NCBI RefSeq assembly: GCF_000372725.1
Contig: NW_005200981.1
Span: 43,335 to 107,334 of the forward strand
Direction: 5' to 3'
DNA from: Emiliania huxleyi CCMP1516
Taxonomy: Eukaryota; Haptophyta; Isochrysidales; Noelaerhabdaceae
DNA length: 64,000 bases
In this document: piece after piece, positions 20,406-31,576 of the stretch
How positions within the stretch are numbered: position 1 is the first letter of the stretch
Layout: every line of letters begins with the position of its first letter
The notes under the pieces: model-generated
Databases searched by the model: none
Told to the model about the DNA's origin: nothing
What the model saw: the letters and a program-made list of their open reading frames with translations, nothing else
Translations under genes and position numbers: made by a program

Positions 20406-23400
20406 CTATACCCCCACGATTCGTACTCTGCGGCGGGACGGGAGCGGTGCTCCCGCCGGCGCCAAATGCAAGCAGTTTGCGTGCTCCATCTCGACGCGGT
20501 CGAGCAGCTGCGGCATCGTCGGATTGGCTCCGATACCGATTGCCTCGATCGCCCAGGACCCCGGTCGCCCGTAGGTGAAGATGGAACACTCGCCCGCCTC
20601 GATTTGGGCCCTCCGACGATCGGTCTCGTTGCTCTCGAGCGAGTCCCACGTTGGCATGTCCGACGGTAGACAGTCGGCGATGGACTCTCGGTGATAGCTG
20701 CAGGAGGTTGCAATGTCAATGTCGTCTTTTGATGTCAGGAGAGCATCATGAATGAGGGCTTGCCTCTGCTGTGCTACGAGTTCTCGTGGCCCACTTGCTG
20801 ACTCCATAGCCTCCGCGTCTTGCGATGGCATCACCCGTCCCGGCGCTGCGGAGTGCAGCGCCAAGCACGCGGCGCTCTGTGTTTGTGCCAGCTCCTTCCG
20901 TAGTGCCTCAAACTCCGATCGCAACCGCTCGAGCTCATCGTCGCATCCCTCCGACAGCTGCGCCGCTGCCATTGCCTCCCGCAGCAGCTTCATCTCTGCC
21001 TGCAGAACCTCATATCGGCGGCATCCGCTCCGCAAAGATGGGGCTGGGGGAGCGTCCGCTGCCTCGATGGACGCACTTGGCAACTCTCCCTCCCTATCCT
21101 GCACTGGCTCTTTGCTACACAAGGCAACGCAACCACTCGCAGCAGCCTCCGTCGCCTCGCAGGTTCCAACCTCGCCAAGCGCCTTCTCGGTTTCGGACTC
21201 CGTCTCCGTCGCCTTTAGCTCGCCCCCGCCCTCGCTCTTGCTCGCCGCTGCCGCACCGCCCCCGCCTACAACTTGCTTCTCCGCCGTCTCTTCACCTTCC
21301 AGCCCCTTTGCTGCTTCCACCTCACCTGCCGTCGCATCGCCCTCCATCTTCGTCACACACGGCCTGTCACTGTCGACAAAGTAAGTTTCCTCCCAGTCTA
21401 GCGACTCGCTTGGCGAGGTCTCTCTCGCTGCCAACGACGGCGTTAGCTGGGGAGACCCCACGAACAACGCCGTTGTCCTCTGCGGCACCTTCTCGGGTGT
21501 CGGGGGACTCGCCGCGTTGACAACGCCACGCAAGACCGACGCAACTGCGACCGTCACCACTGCCCTCCGCACGGCGCGAGCGATTGCGGAGATCACCACC
21601 TTTGCAGCTCCTTCGGATTCTAGATGGGGAGCAGCCTCATCAGCACTGTCGCTATGCCGCAGGCCATCGTCTAAAGCAGCCTCGTCGCATTGCGGCGATG
21701 GTCCAGCTGCCAAGGCTAGCTGAGGGCAATCGTCATCAACGCTGTCTTCGCTAGACGAGCAACGGTCGGGCTCTAGGTGATTGGCCCATGCGAGAGGTAC
21801 CTCCATAGCTTTCATCGCCATCACTGCCGTCACTGTCGACACTGGTCCACACCGATGCTGGTCCACACCACCGTCACTGCCATACTCGCTCCCGCTGAAT
21901 TCCTCAAAACTGCCTACCTCCTCCACTTCCGCCCTCCACTCCTCCGCGACCTCGTTTTTGCAAAGTTCTTCTGCGCCGTCCCCTCCGTGTTTCAGCGCCG
22001 CCGGGCCGCCCTCCTCCTCCATATCATCGCCCACTGCGATTTCCTCCTCAGTGATTGTTTTGGACGAAGGAGCCTCGTCCAACTGCCCGCCGTAATCGTC
22101 CGCCTGACCACCCTCCTCCGATGTGGCCTCATCTTCGTCGTCGTCGACGACCTCGAAGCCCCAGTCCATTGCTGGAACCGCACCCTGGTAGCCTCGGATC
22201 CACGCCAGCCTCCCTTCGAGCTCCAACATAGCGCCCCCGCCCTCGGGTTCCGTCATGTGCTGCGCAGTTGGCGGCAGTGATGCCTGTGGAGGCGGAGGAG
22301 GGCACCTCTGGAGTTGTTGCGGCTCCTGGACTGCCATTCTCGCCTCGTGTTCCACCTGCGGGCACCTCTTGAGTACGAGTTGCGGCTCCTGGACTGCCTT
22401 TCTCGCCTCGTGTTCCACCAGAAGCTCCGATCTCTGCGATGCCACCATCCGCCCGCTATCACACACCTCTGTTTGACGAGAGGTGGTGGCATACACGGCA
22501 TGATCCGGAGATCTTGACACCTCGGGCTCCCCCCCCCTGGTTGGTGTGATCGGACGCGACTGGCACGACGCTTCAAGCGCCTCGAGGCGACGCAGTGCGT
22601 TCTCAGCCGCCGTAGCCACGGGTTCGAGTATGCTCCGCACTCGAGCAAATGTTGTTGGCGGTACCACGTCGTCCACTGTTGCCTCGGGAGCAACCGCCAT
22701 GGTGCGCACCGGAGTCGCCTCTCCCGCCGGGCGCATGCTCTCTGCAGCACGCGACACGCTCTGGCCCTGGGCTGCCTCCGGCACTGCGCGCTTCCCTTTG
22801 CGGCGCCATTGCTGCTGCCCGAGGATCGGCAGTCTGCACTCAGGACCGATGAGAGCCTCCAATCTGCACGGGTGGGGTGTGCGGAGGTGACGAGAGGAGG
22901 GACGGGGCGGAATTCAGGTCAGCGCGCCTTCTCAGCAGGCCCACCATCGCGGCGATGTTGTAGCGCAACGTTTCCGAGGCATCGAGGCACCCTGTCGCTG
23001 CGCGGGCTGAGCGAGCCTCACCGGTAGGCCAGTGCCAGTCTCCTCCGAGAGGAGGTCGCGCAAGAGCTGCCGCCACGAGGTGATCAAGCCGGCCGCGGAT
23101 CGCCTCGAGGACGTGCCTCCACTCACACCCCATGGTGCTGCCCTGCGGAAGCCGCTCGATCAGTGCCCTCACAGCTCTGTCGTGGACCCTATGCTCCTCG
23201 CAGAGCCTCGCCGCCGTGGTGCCTTCCAGGGGGGATTGTCCGTCCAGGGCGAAGGTCTGAGCGAGCGACGCGTGAAGCGCACGCGCCTGTGCAAGAGCCT
23301 CCGGATCCATGGCTTGCTCACTGTCAGCCAGCCGGCCTGGCAGGGCCCGAGATGCCTCTGCCATGTCACGCCTGGCCTCGCTACGCGTGGAGAGCAGGCG

Positions 23401-23538
23401 GGCGAGCTGTCTTCCCTCTCTCCCCGCCCGAGCTCTGCGGGGAGGAGAGGAGTCTCTGGCCCGCTCGACAATATGATCGATGGGCGGAATGAGCTGCAGC
23501 AGCAGCTCGCCGGTCAGATGGAGAGTCGCGTCGGCCAT
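20406..23538 (-). CDS. Large acidic protein of unknown function (1022 aa)
   Basis: Exon 1 is 23538-22928 (ATG at 23536-23538, MADATLHLTGELLLQLIPPI) and exon 2 is 22863-20406. The 64-nt GC-AG intron joins VGLLRR to LEALIGPECRLP in frame, giving 1022 aa. The N-terminal 200 residues look helical. The middle is Glu/Asp/Ser-rich (FEVVDDDEDEATSEEGG, SSSEDSVDDD) and contains a tandem duplication (VEHEARKAVQEPQ and VEHEARMAVQEPQ). A probable coiled coil (YEVLQAEMKLLREAMAAAQ, then ELERLRSEFEALRKEL) precedes a more ordered C-terminus (CSIFTYGRPGSWAIEAIGIG). I recognise no family. The length of open frame with biased amino-acid use supports a real gene. Confidence 0.65.
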
Positions 23539-24853
23539 CGTGCTTTCGTTCCGGCCGACAAAGACAACGTAACGAATTCGCGTTTTGAGCTTGAGCACTT
23601 GAGCACTTGAGCACTTGAGCACTTGATAGGGCCGATTCCGCATGGTACGGGACCCCTCGATCGTCTCGCCCTCCCTCACTGGTGTGTTCATTGGGGGGGG
23701 GGTCACAATAAACACGGTGCAGGATCGAGGTGCACGCTGCCGAAGCAGTGTCGTCCCCCCTCTCCCCGACGGCGATGGCGGTCGGTGTGACCGATCGAGC
23801 TACAAGAGGAGCTTGTTCAGCAGGATCCGGGATAGTCAGATGCACTACCTCACTGGGCCTGAGACCATTGTACGACGCATCCATCACCGTCTCGGATTTG
23901 TGTGGAGTCGAACCACTCCGGGATGGGCAAGCCCATCAGTTAATTGTCAAAATTCCTGTTGTGCAAGAGGGGAGGGGGATAGGGTCGATTCCGCATGGTA
24001 CGGGACCCCTCTTTGTGAGAGGAGTTTGTATGTCGTCGTCGGTCATCGTGTGTGTGTATTTAGGTACCTCGAGGTATGTAACTAGTGACTCAACTTTGGT
24101 GGGGAGAGCCGGTTTGGCCGTGGATTTGTGGAGTTGCGAGTCACGCTCGGGTGGACAGCATCGATGGCCGTCGCCGGACGCGGCGGCGAGGCACACGGGC
24201 GCCGGCGTGGCGCGTCGGCAGGCCCACCACGAGCGGATGCGCGACGAGCGCGCTCGGGAAGCGGCCGCGGGCGACGCGGAGCTTCCGCCGGAGGACGACG
24301 CCTGTACCGACTGCACTCCAAGTGCTCCCAAGTGCCTGACTTGCTAGGAAGCGGTACTCCGCCTCCTCGCCTTTGCCACCGCCGCCGCCACTGCCTCCGG
24401 CCAATCCCTCGGCCGGAGCCTGGCATTTGGAGCACATGGAGCATGTAGAAAGGTTTGCGCGTGGTCTCTGGCGGTAGGCCGCGCGGAGAGAGAGCGCGCC
24501 GGGGAGACCCCGTCCCCGACCAATATCCCTAAATAAATAAATAAAACGGACCCCTCTACTAGGAGATGGGTAAAAAGGAACAGGTCCCCGCCGTGCAGTC
24601 TTTGAGTGCAGCGAGGATTCTTTGTACCAATATCCCTGTGTAGGAGGTGCCCGTATTCGTTTGTTGAGAGAGAGAGATCATCGGCACGCCGTTTGAGGCG
24701 AGGGGCACAGTCACAGGCTTTCAGGTTACTTAGCACCCCAACGTTGTCGAAAACCCCGTCCTTCAAGTCCAAAAGAAGAATTTGCGCGCCCTGCGCCCGT
24801 GCTGCGTGCTGGGACGTGGGAGCTCACACGGACACGGTCGCACGCGCCTCGAG
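23539..24853. other. Region with short duplications and uncertain coding fragments
   Basis: CGATTCCGCATGGTACGGGA occurs twice (about 23631 and 23982). 23590-23625 has four tandem GAGCACTT units. Possible protein-like stretches include a minus-strand MGLPIPEWFDSTQIRDGD near 23900 and a plus-strand ARRQAHHERMRDERAREAAA near 24220; neither can be assigned. 24525-24605 (AATAAATAAATAAAACGGAC...ACAGGTCCCC) is an inverted copy of 26270-26350. Confidence 0.4.
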
Positions 24854-25664
24854 TCACGCGCGTTCGCGGCTCATCTCCAGGGAGGAAAGGAGCGCCTTGG
24901 CGGCATCAAGGTCTCGTGCGTCGTACTCGAGATCAGCGAGCCTATTGTCCCGTTTCACGCGGACGTTTGCCCTGTCTTCTAGTTGGTTTCTGCTTCGGGA
25001 CGGTTCCACCCCCGCTGTTCCATCGCCGCTAGCGCTGCCCTCAGCCCATCCACGTCCTTCTCTCGCACCGCTGCCTCGAGCCGCGCGCGAGCACTGGCGT
25101 CTGCCTGGAGTAGGAACCGACATGTGTGGCGGAGGGCCGCGGGCCGCCCTGGGAAGTTCCTAGTGTGGGGGGGGGGGGAGGGGGAGATACCTCAAGTTCG
25201 ATGGCTAGCTGCGCTGCCCAGGCCTTCGCCGCTTCATCCCCTGCCGAAACTGCCGCAGCCGATCGTCGCTTCTTGTCCTGCCGCCGCCACTCGCCGGGTC
25301 GGAAACTCTCCGTCTCCTCGGAAACGCTTCTCGCTTCGAGCTCCTGCACGGCCGCCACCACCCCTGCCGCCAGCAACGTATCTTTGTCCACCTCCACCTC
25401 CAATGTATCTTCGTCCATCTCCACCACCTCCTCAGCCGTCGAGCCAGCGTCCTCTTCATCCACCGTACCTGTGTCCACTGGGACGGGCTCGTACCGCTGC
25501 TGCTGCTGCTGCCGCTGCCGCCGCTGCTGCCAGTCCACCCATGACACGGTTGAACGGCACCAACCCATCCACAACGCGCAGCAGCCCTCGTCGTCTCTCT
25601 GTGCAGCCTCAACAGCAGCCGCTGCCTCTGCAAGCTCAAGGTCCGACAGCCCAACATCTGCCAT
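24854..25664 (-). CDS. Small acidic helical-repeat protein, function unknown
   Basis: ATG at 25662-25664 (MADVGLSDLELAEAAAAVEA). It reads a Gln-rich segment, an acidic run (DEEDAGSTAEEVVEMDEDTL) and a helical part ending AAKAWAAQLAIELE. A GT-AG intron of about 30-40 nt with a poly-C tract follows. The next exons contain ARARLEAAVREKDVDGLRAA (then LAAMEQRG) and LADLEYDARDLDAAKALLSS, which look like paired helices of an ankyrin- or TPR-like repeat. The frame ends at 24854. No specific family recognised; the last splice is approximate. Confidence 0.5.
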
Positions 25665-25825
25665 CAATACGTGACGCGCGTTCGTTGGCGCGACATCTTG
25701 GTAAAATGCGATGTTTGGAAAAAGAATTTTACGGCATCGGTACGAAAGAAAGAAGAGAAGAATTTACTGAGCTCGAGGCAGGAGTACGACGAGTCGGGCC
25801 CGTCCATCGTGCACCGCAAGTGCTC

Positions 25826-26035
25826 CTCTTAACCCTGGGTCCAGGTGATAGCCCTGGATGGATGGGCAATGCATACGCCTACTTGGTTGGGCCTCAGATC
25901 GCCCGACCGCGTCCCGGTGCTCTGCGTTCGGATTTGTGACGCCGCCGCACCGCGCCGCGGCCGGGGGTAGAGACCGACCATGTGCACAATATCTTGACTG
26001 AGTCTGAGAGCTAAGCCAGGGGAGGCGACCTCAAC
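25826..26035 (+). repeat. Dispersed repeat, copy 2
   Basis: Same family as 15461-15725: GGGTCCAGGTGATAGCCCTG ... GACGCCGCCGCACCGCGCCG ... GCTAAGCCAGGGGAGGCGAC. It lacks an internal segment present in copy 1. Confidence 0.7.
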
Positions 26036-26269
26036 CGACTATGGAGGACCCGTCACCAGACGACGCAGGGCAGACGACGGTGAGGCGGAGCAGTCGCGCA
26101 GGGCGAGACGAGGGAGGGAGCAGGACGTTGCGGAGATCAGCAGGAGGATGTACGAAGAGATTAGGAGCAGCAGGGACCCGAGGGACCATGTATGTGGAAG
26201 ACGGCTAGTGCTAGTCCCCCATCGATCGGGAGGACGACCCCGGCTAGTCGCCGACCACATCCACAAATC

Positions 26270-26540
26270 ACCCTGCACAAAGATCGCAAGGGCGGGGACC
26301 TGTTCCTTTTTACCCATCTCACAGTAGAGGTGTCCGTTTTTATTTTTTTATTTAGCCGAGTCTGAGGGCATCTTTTTTTTATTTATTAAATAAAAAGGAC
26401 ATCCCAAGCTAGGGCTGGGTCGAGGACAGACACGTCCCCACCTTTGCAGGATTTTGCAAAAGCGAGGGGGGGGGGGGGGCGCATCGCCGCGCGGAGAGGG
26501 CTGGGCACAGGGCAGGGGATCTCTCTCGCATAGGATATGC
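26270..26540. repeat. Composite of dispersed repeat pieces
   Basis: 26270-26350 is the inverse of 24525-24605. 26384-26435 (AGGACATCCCAAGCTAGGGC) is the inverse of 50490-50545. 26460-26530 (GCGCATCGCCGCGCGGAGAG) is the inverse of 50040-50105. AT-rich TTTATTTATTAAATAAA sits between them. Confidence 0.65.
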
Positions 26541-26573
26541 ACTCTGTGCTCCCCCCTGTACCCCTCTCTCTGG

Positions 26574-26948
26574 ATGGGAACATTGCGGAGCTGCGACGGC
26601 ACGGCGGCCGCAGTCGCAGCGCCGTCGGCGGCGGCCGCAGACACGCCACAGACGGCTACCAAACGCTGCTTCGCCTGCCTCGCGAGCAAGTCTGCGGAGC
26701 ATTATTCAAAGTCTCAGTGGGCAATGAATCTCGTCAAGCCGGCACGCCTGCGGAAACTCCTGGCGAAGCCGCGTGATGACGACCTCGCCAAACGAGTCGA
26801 GGCCTTTGGCGCTGAGACGTTTGCGTGGCGCAGGTGCACTGCCTGCCTCGACAACACGCGGAACCCCATGAAGGGTCCAGTCGGTCTGCACCGAGTGATT
26901 CCTCTGCATGAGCTGATTCCACACGGACTCCTCGACTCTGAGTTCTGA
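26574..26948 (+). CDS. Stc1-like CxxC zinc protein
   Basis: 124 aa with an ATG at 26574 in frame with the conserved part. It reads an Ala-rich leader, KRCFACLASKSAEHYSKSQW (CxxC, Lys, then the F/YSKSQ signature), a basic linker and RRCTACLDNTRNP (second CxxC). This order is that of the Stc1 domain, a small zinc fold first described in fission yeast as linking RNAi to heterochromatin and widespread in protists. It ends IPLHELIPHGLLDSEF. Function here is not known. Upstream in-frame sequence belongs to a dispersed repeat, so the ATG at 26574 is preferred. Confidence 0.55.
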   Translation: MGTLRSCDGTAAAVAAPSAAAADTPQTATKRCFACLASKSAEHYSKSQWAMNLVKPARLRKLLAKPRDDDLAKRVEAFGAETFAWRRCTACLDNTRNPMKGPVGLHRVIPLHELIPHGLLDSEF

Positions 26949-27100
26949 GTAGAGTAGATAGAGTACAGTACGGTAATTTAAAAAGAAAGGGGGAAACTCG
27001 GGCCACCTGAAAATCGCTTCAACGGAGCGCGAGCCTGCCAAAAAAAAGGGATGGTTATACACTGAGCCCGAGCGCCGAGGAGCGTGAGCGGTGAGGCTCG

Positions 27101-28003
27101 CTAGTGCAGCGCCACCTCCCCGGAGCGCTGGAAGTGCTCCCACGCCGCAATCTCATGCTGGTCGCGCGTCTCGCGCGACCGGATGCAGCACTTGTGGTGG
27201 CTCTGAGGCTGGTAGTAGGCGTAGCGACGGTTCATGTCGCGGCAGCAGTCGTCGCTGGCATTCGTCTCCATGCCGAAGACGTCGATGCGCTGTCCCTTGT
27301 TGCACAGCTCTCGCGCCATTAGGAGCGTGAGGAATCCGCCCGAGAGCGCGAGGCGACGGTACTCGTCGCTTCCGCTGCGCACGCCGCGCCCGCTCTCGGC
27401 CTTGACTTGCATCGCGGCACGCTCAAACGCCGGCCGCGCCGAGCAAAGCCGGCGCGTGGGGTTCAGAGCCGCGCGCTGCTCGCTCAGCCGTAGAAAGATG
27501 CGGCGACCGGCCGCCTCGTACCTCGCCCGGCGCGTAGACGCACGCCTCGCCGCTATCGGCGCGGCAGATCGAGCGCGCGTCGCTCGGCGCGCTCCCATGC
27601 AGCGACTCGCAGCCCTGACAGGTCGCAGCCTCCACGCCCCGCCGATTGCTGGCCACCGTGTAGTCGCCAAGGAGCAATCGCATCGTCCCGTCGCCAATCA
27701 CCCGGTGAGTCGTCTTCCTAGCAACATCTCGAGTGCCAGCACCGCGCAGACAGCGACCAATGCCAACAGCGCGGCGAGTGCTGCACAAAGCGACCACCTG
27801 CGCCATTGCTCCGATAAATGGCTGCGGCGCAGGAGCAGCCGTTCGGCGCTGTACCACAGCACGCGAGAGGTCAGAGAAAGAGGCGCGTCCACGCTGTCCA
27901 CGCTGTCCATGGACATTCGCGACAAACGCTCCTCCGTGATGCGGTCGCGCGGCGTCACCACGGGCATGGGCAGGCAGCGTGTCACGCCCCATCGCTGCGG
28001 CAT
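27101..28003 (-). CDS. GT29 sialyltransferase-like protein (TM anchor plus S, III and VS motifs)
   Basis: The ATG at 28001-28003 opens a type II membrane protein start: a charged cytosolic segment, then WSLCAALAALLALVAVCAVL. After an intron, an exon reads TTHRVIGDGTMRLLLGDYTV and ends near ACVYAPGE. The last exon carries the sialylmotif S-like SGGFLTLLMARELCNKGQRI (then DVFGM), motif III-like YAYYQPQ and motif VS-like HEIAAWE (HxxxxE), ending at 27101. Sialylmotif L, which should lie between the anchor and TTHRV, is not here; a matching exon sits about 2 kb upstream (29720-30004) beyond another gene. The family transfers sialic acid or Kdo-like sugars from CMP donors in the Golgi. Sialylated glycosphingolipids have been reported from the haptophyte Emiliania huxleyi, so the gene fits such a host. 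Confidence 0.65.
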
Positions 28004-28047
28004 GCGCGATAGTCAAGGGCAATGGCAACGGGAGAGGCATTTCACCC

Positions 28048-28836
28048 TCATGTCATAGACGATACATTGGACTCAGATTGTCGCTCGGCTGGAACGGGAG
28101 GCACAACCCGCTTCGCATTCTGCAAGTGGTGCAGATGGATGCGATCGAGGCGGGTGGAGCAGTCCTTCAAGTCAGCCCACGAGCGATGCAAGGCCAGCCC
28201 GCTGTGCAGCTGCTCGCGCACCGTCGTCGAGCGGTTGCTTGGGTGGAAAGAGCGGCTCACGGCGGCGCGCAAGTCGATGCCGAGGAAGTCCGAGACCGGC
28301 GACGCGAGCTCGAGAGTGTTCCAGTACGGCAGAAAGAATACTGGCGAGGACCCCTCGCGCAGAATCTGCTCGACCTGCAGGCGCATCAGCCGGCAGCTAC
28401 GCGCGAGGATCGCAATGCGCGTCTCGGTGAATTGGCGCACGATCTCCACGGGATCGCGCAGCATCACCAGAAAGCGGAGGTCTGCGCCGGCGGCGCGAGC
28501 GCCCTCATCGAGGAGCGTTGCGTCGGGACTGACGTGCGTGGATCCCTGCGGATAGGATCCGGACACGATGCCCAGTAGCGGCACGCGCGGGACGCTTGCC
28601 GCGGCGCGCCGCCGCTCGGAGTCAAAAGCGGCGGCAAGGGTAGCCACAGCTTGCGATCTTGCGAGCTTTTGCACGTCGATCTCGCTAGCGAGCGACAGGT
28701 TATTGTACAGCGTGAAGTTTCTCATCAGGTTGTGAATCACTTTCGATGCCGGGAAGAGTGGGTGCCAAAAGTGGTGTCCCGTGTGCTCGAGTCCGATCGC
28801 ATACACGAAGGTGGCATTCGCAGGCCGCGTCGCCAT
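28048..28836 (-). CDS. Sulfotransferase-like protein
   Basis: Start taken at the ATG at 28834-28836 (MATRPANATFVYAIGLEHTG); an upstream exon is possible. The N-terminus FVYAIGLEHTGHHFWHPLF has the position and feel of the PAPS-binding 5' loop. The middle LRFLVMLRDPVEIVRQFTET is the typical 'LRDP...' 3'-phosphate segment of Golgi sulfotransferases and is followed by a helix (RLMRLQVEQIL). VFFLPYWNTLELASPVSDFL and IDLRAAVSRSFHPSN complete the domain. It ends at 28048, only about 45 bp before the GT29 anchor ORF on the same strand. Acceptor unknown; a glycan- or lipid-modifying role alongside the GT29 gene is plausible inference. Confidence 0.65.
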   Translation of the reverse strand: MATRPANATFVYAIGLEHTGHHFWHPLFPASKVIHNLMRNFTLYNNLSLASEIDVQKLARSQAVATLAAAFDSERRRAAASVPRVPLLGIVSGSYPQGSTHVSPDATLLDEGARAAGADLRFLVMLRDPVEIVRQFTETRIAILARSCRLMRLQVEQILREGSSPVFFLPYWNTLELASPVSDFLGIDLRAAVSRSFHPSNRSTTVREQLHSGLALHRSWADLKDCSTRLDRIHLHHLQNAKRVVPPVPAERQSESNVSSMT

Positions 28837-28899
28837 GCGGTGATACGCGCGCGGCGTCGCGACCGGCGCGCGCGCCACAGGAAGTTCGGTCACCGGAGT

Positions 28900-29719
28900 C
28901 TACTGTACAGTATGAGTCGCAAGTCTTGGCGCCACGCGTAACGGGCGTCGCCCACGCTCCGCCGTTGACGCGCACGCGCATCGGGCTCGGCTAGGCACGC
29001 CGTGGCACCCTGCATGCTCTGTCGACGGCCAAGCGCGCGTTCCGTGTCCGACGCCCCGCGAGCCGCGCACGCCGCGCGACGCGCCCCGTGCGCCGCCTGC
29101 GCGGGGCGCTCCGTGCGCCCTGGCGGGCGACACGCGAGCCTTCGCCGTCTACCGACGCGTGCGGCGTGGCGTATGCGGCATGCCGCGCTAGCCTGCGACT
29201 CGCGTCGATGGCCAAGGCGCACGTGAGGGACGCTACGGGGCGCGCGACCTTGCGACGCTCGTGCGCCATGGGGGCCTCGGGCCTCGACGACGACGCCTCG
29301 ATGCTCGTTGCTTGTTGCTCGGTGCTCGGCGCTCGGTGCCTCGATGCTCGTGTGTTCTTAAGTTTAGGAAAATTTGGACGTGCGTCGGAAAATTTAGACG
29401 AGCTTTTTAGTGAGTTTGCGAATAAGTTTACGAAAATACAAGCATGTGATTATCTTTCACAGAACTTTACGGAGATTTACCGAGATTTGTGAATCATTAA
29501 AGTGATCGCTTTTTCCGCAAATCTCCCTCGGCGATCACCCGCCCGCCGTAGGAAAGTACCCTAGAAAGTACCTCTCTCCGGACCCCGTGGGTCCCCACGC
29601 TTCAGGGCACCCAGCCCGGGCCTCACTCAGCACTTAGCTCTCTATGCGCCTGGGACCAGGTGCTGGTACACGTTTCAAGAAAACGGACCCTTTACGGCTT
29701 CCGGCGGTACGCACGCGAC
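28900..29719. other. Non-coding region with an AT-rich island
   Basis: I recognise no gene. 29350-29520 is distinctly AT-rich (AAGTTTAGGAAAATTTGGAC). The rest is GC-rich with simple GCGCGC-type stretches. Confidence 0.4.
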
Positions 29720-30004
29720 AGAGCTGCCCACGTAGTCTTCGTAGCCACTCGTCGGCGCGTGGTTGACTCGAAAGACGCACTGGTCGCCGTCTATCAGGGC
29801 GCCGTGCTTGCCGTGCAGCCGGAGGCGGTCGGAGCTGCCCACCACCGCGCACGTGTCACACGCGTCGGTGTCCACGCACTCTGCCCCGCTCATGAATTCT
29901 TCACCGGCGCCTCCTTCGATTTCGCCAGTCGAGCAGGGGCAGAACAATGTTGCTCTCGCTGCTGCACATCGGTCTCGCTGCGCGCTGCCGCACTCGGCCT
30001 CCAA
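29720..30004 (-). CDS. GT29 sialylmotif L exon (isolated)
   Basis: The minus frame reads MSGAECVDTDACDTCAVVGS, then SDRLRLHGKHGALIDGDQCV and FRVNHAPTSGYEDYVGS. This is a textbook sialylmotif L (CAVVGNSG.L...G..ID..D.V.R.N.APT.GYE.DVG). A GT at 29719 can serve as donor; joined to the acceptor before TTHRV near 27700 it gives YVGSSTTHRVIGDG, the expected GT29 continuation. The sulfotransferase-like gene and the GT29 anchor ORF lie in between. Either the GT29 gene has a 2-kb intron holding another gene, or the locus is rearranged. It overlaps the divergent PhyH-like gene by about 60 bp. Confidence 0.6.
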
Positions 30005-31511
30005 CGATGCAAGCCTCGGGCTTGGAGGCGGAGCGGAACAAGGCCACCGCGCGACGAGGAGTCATGGAGCGCTCCTTCCTGCAGCCCGGCACCGCACTAG
30101 TCGCCATAGAACAGAAGCGGGCTGCCAACCCGATTGGCTTCGGTGCAAAGGCTGCAGCCGCGCAGGTCAAGAAGAAGAAGAAGACTAGGACAAAGGGTTC
30201 GCGGGCGCGACCGCTCTCGGCGCTGGCCACCGAGCTAAAGGCGTCAGGCGTGGTTCGAATCGACGGCGCGCTCTCGCCGGCGCTGGTGGAAGAGCTGCGT
30301 GAGTTTGTAGACGCGGAGCGCGTCCAGGCCACCGCCGACGTCAAGGCCGGCCGCTGCGATCAAAAGGCTCGCTTTGCCGACCTCGTCTTGCTGGACAAGC
30401 GGTGTGATTTGCTCCTTCCGCTCCACGGTCCTCCGATCGCGGCGCTGCAGGAACTGCTCGGCGAGGGCTCTGTCCTCGGCCCGCTGCTGCAGGAGGTGGT
30501 GGGCGAGGCGGGAGTGCTCCAGGAGCTCGCCTGCCTCACCTCGGAGCCGGGTTCGGCGCAGCAGCCCCTGCACCCGGACACGCCGTGGACGCCGATCCCC
30601 TCGGCGTACACGGCCTTCATCGCGCTGCAGGACGTGGACGTGGAGATGGGGCCCACACTCTACCTGCCTGGAACGCAGACCAAAGAGGCGCGCGCGCTCG
30701 CATAACCGACGGCCTCCCGCCGGGGCGCACGTCGTGCATTTGCCCCTTGACCTCGGAGTAGGCGCACACGTCCTTCTTCGGCGGCGACCTCAGCTTGGGC
30801 AACGCGGGTGTCTCGGGCAGCCCGGCGGCCGCCCGTAGGAAAGCACACCAGGGACGCGTCTACTCACGAGGTGGCGGTGGCAACAGGCGTGCGGCGGCCG
30901 CCCATCCCCGAGGAGTTCCTCCGCTCGCGCGAGGTGGACGTTTGGTGCGGTGATCCTCCGAGACCCTCGCGAGACGAGCCGCTGGCCCTCTTTAGGTGAA
31001 GCTGGGATTGCTCAAGGCTGGCGACCTAGCACTGTACAATCAGCAGACGCTGCATTGCGGCTCCGCCAACGAGAGCCGCGACAAGGTGCGCCGCCAGTTT
31101 TACATCTCGATGAAGAACCCGCTCGCGCAGTCGAAGCTCTGTGCGAGCTTGCGACCCGCGTTCCGGAACAAGCTCACCCTGGGGGCCATGAAGGACTGTC
31201 CGGACCGGTCACTTGACCCTCGAGGTTGGCCGAGGTCTCACCCGTTGCGACTGCTGTGCACAGGACGAGCTCGCTGCGCTGAACGGCAGGAGGACGCGTG
31301 TCGACGAGGGGGGCGGACGCGGCTTGTTCGGCAAGCTCGACGAGGTGGACGCGCTCGAGGTACGGGACACGGAAGGTGCCGTCCAGATTCGTTTTGGCGA
31401 CGAGGGCAGCCAGCTGGGGTCCGAATACGAAATCATATGAGGCTGCCGCGGGCCGCAGCGTCCGCAACCGCATCTCCGCATGTCAACGTGTGTATCACGG
31501 CCAGCCAATAG
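29947..31511 (+). CDS. PhyH-like 2OG-Fe(II) oxygenase
   Basis: ATG at 29947 with a hydrophobic leader (MLLSLLHIGLAARC). The first exon (to 30687) contains ALSPALVEELREFVDAERVQ and QQPLHPDTPWTPIPSAYTAF, where HPD supplies the HxD iron ligands, then VEMGPTLYLPGTQTKE. A 74-nt GC-AG intron (30688-30761) restores AHTSFFGGDLSLGNAG. The exon starting at 30996 reads KLGLLKAGDLALYNQQTLHC with the distal His, then GSANESRDKVRRQFYISMKN. A middle intron pair near 30830-30995 is only partly resolved; CGGCGGCCGCCC occurs at 30822-30834 and again near 30893. The true C-terminus may be earlier than 31511. The family hydroxylates lipids, toxins or peptides; substrate unknown. Confidence 0.7.
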
Positions 31512-31576
31512 TTCTTTTTCTCCGCTTGCATACCGGTGTCCCGCTCTGGCGACTTGAGGCGCCGCCCACCCAGGGA

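Noticed and set aside
31174-31473. Minus-strand frame with protein-like sequence (YDFVFGPQLAALVAKTNLDG)
   Set aside because: Plausible codon use but overlaps the 3' end of the plus-strand oxygenase, and no family is recognised; undecided, so not annotated.
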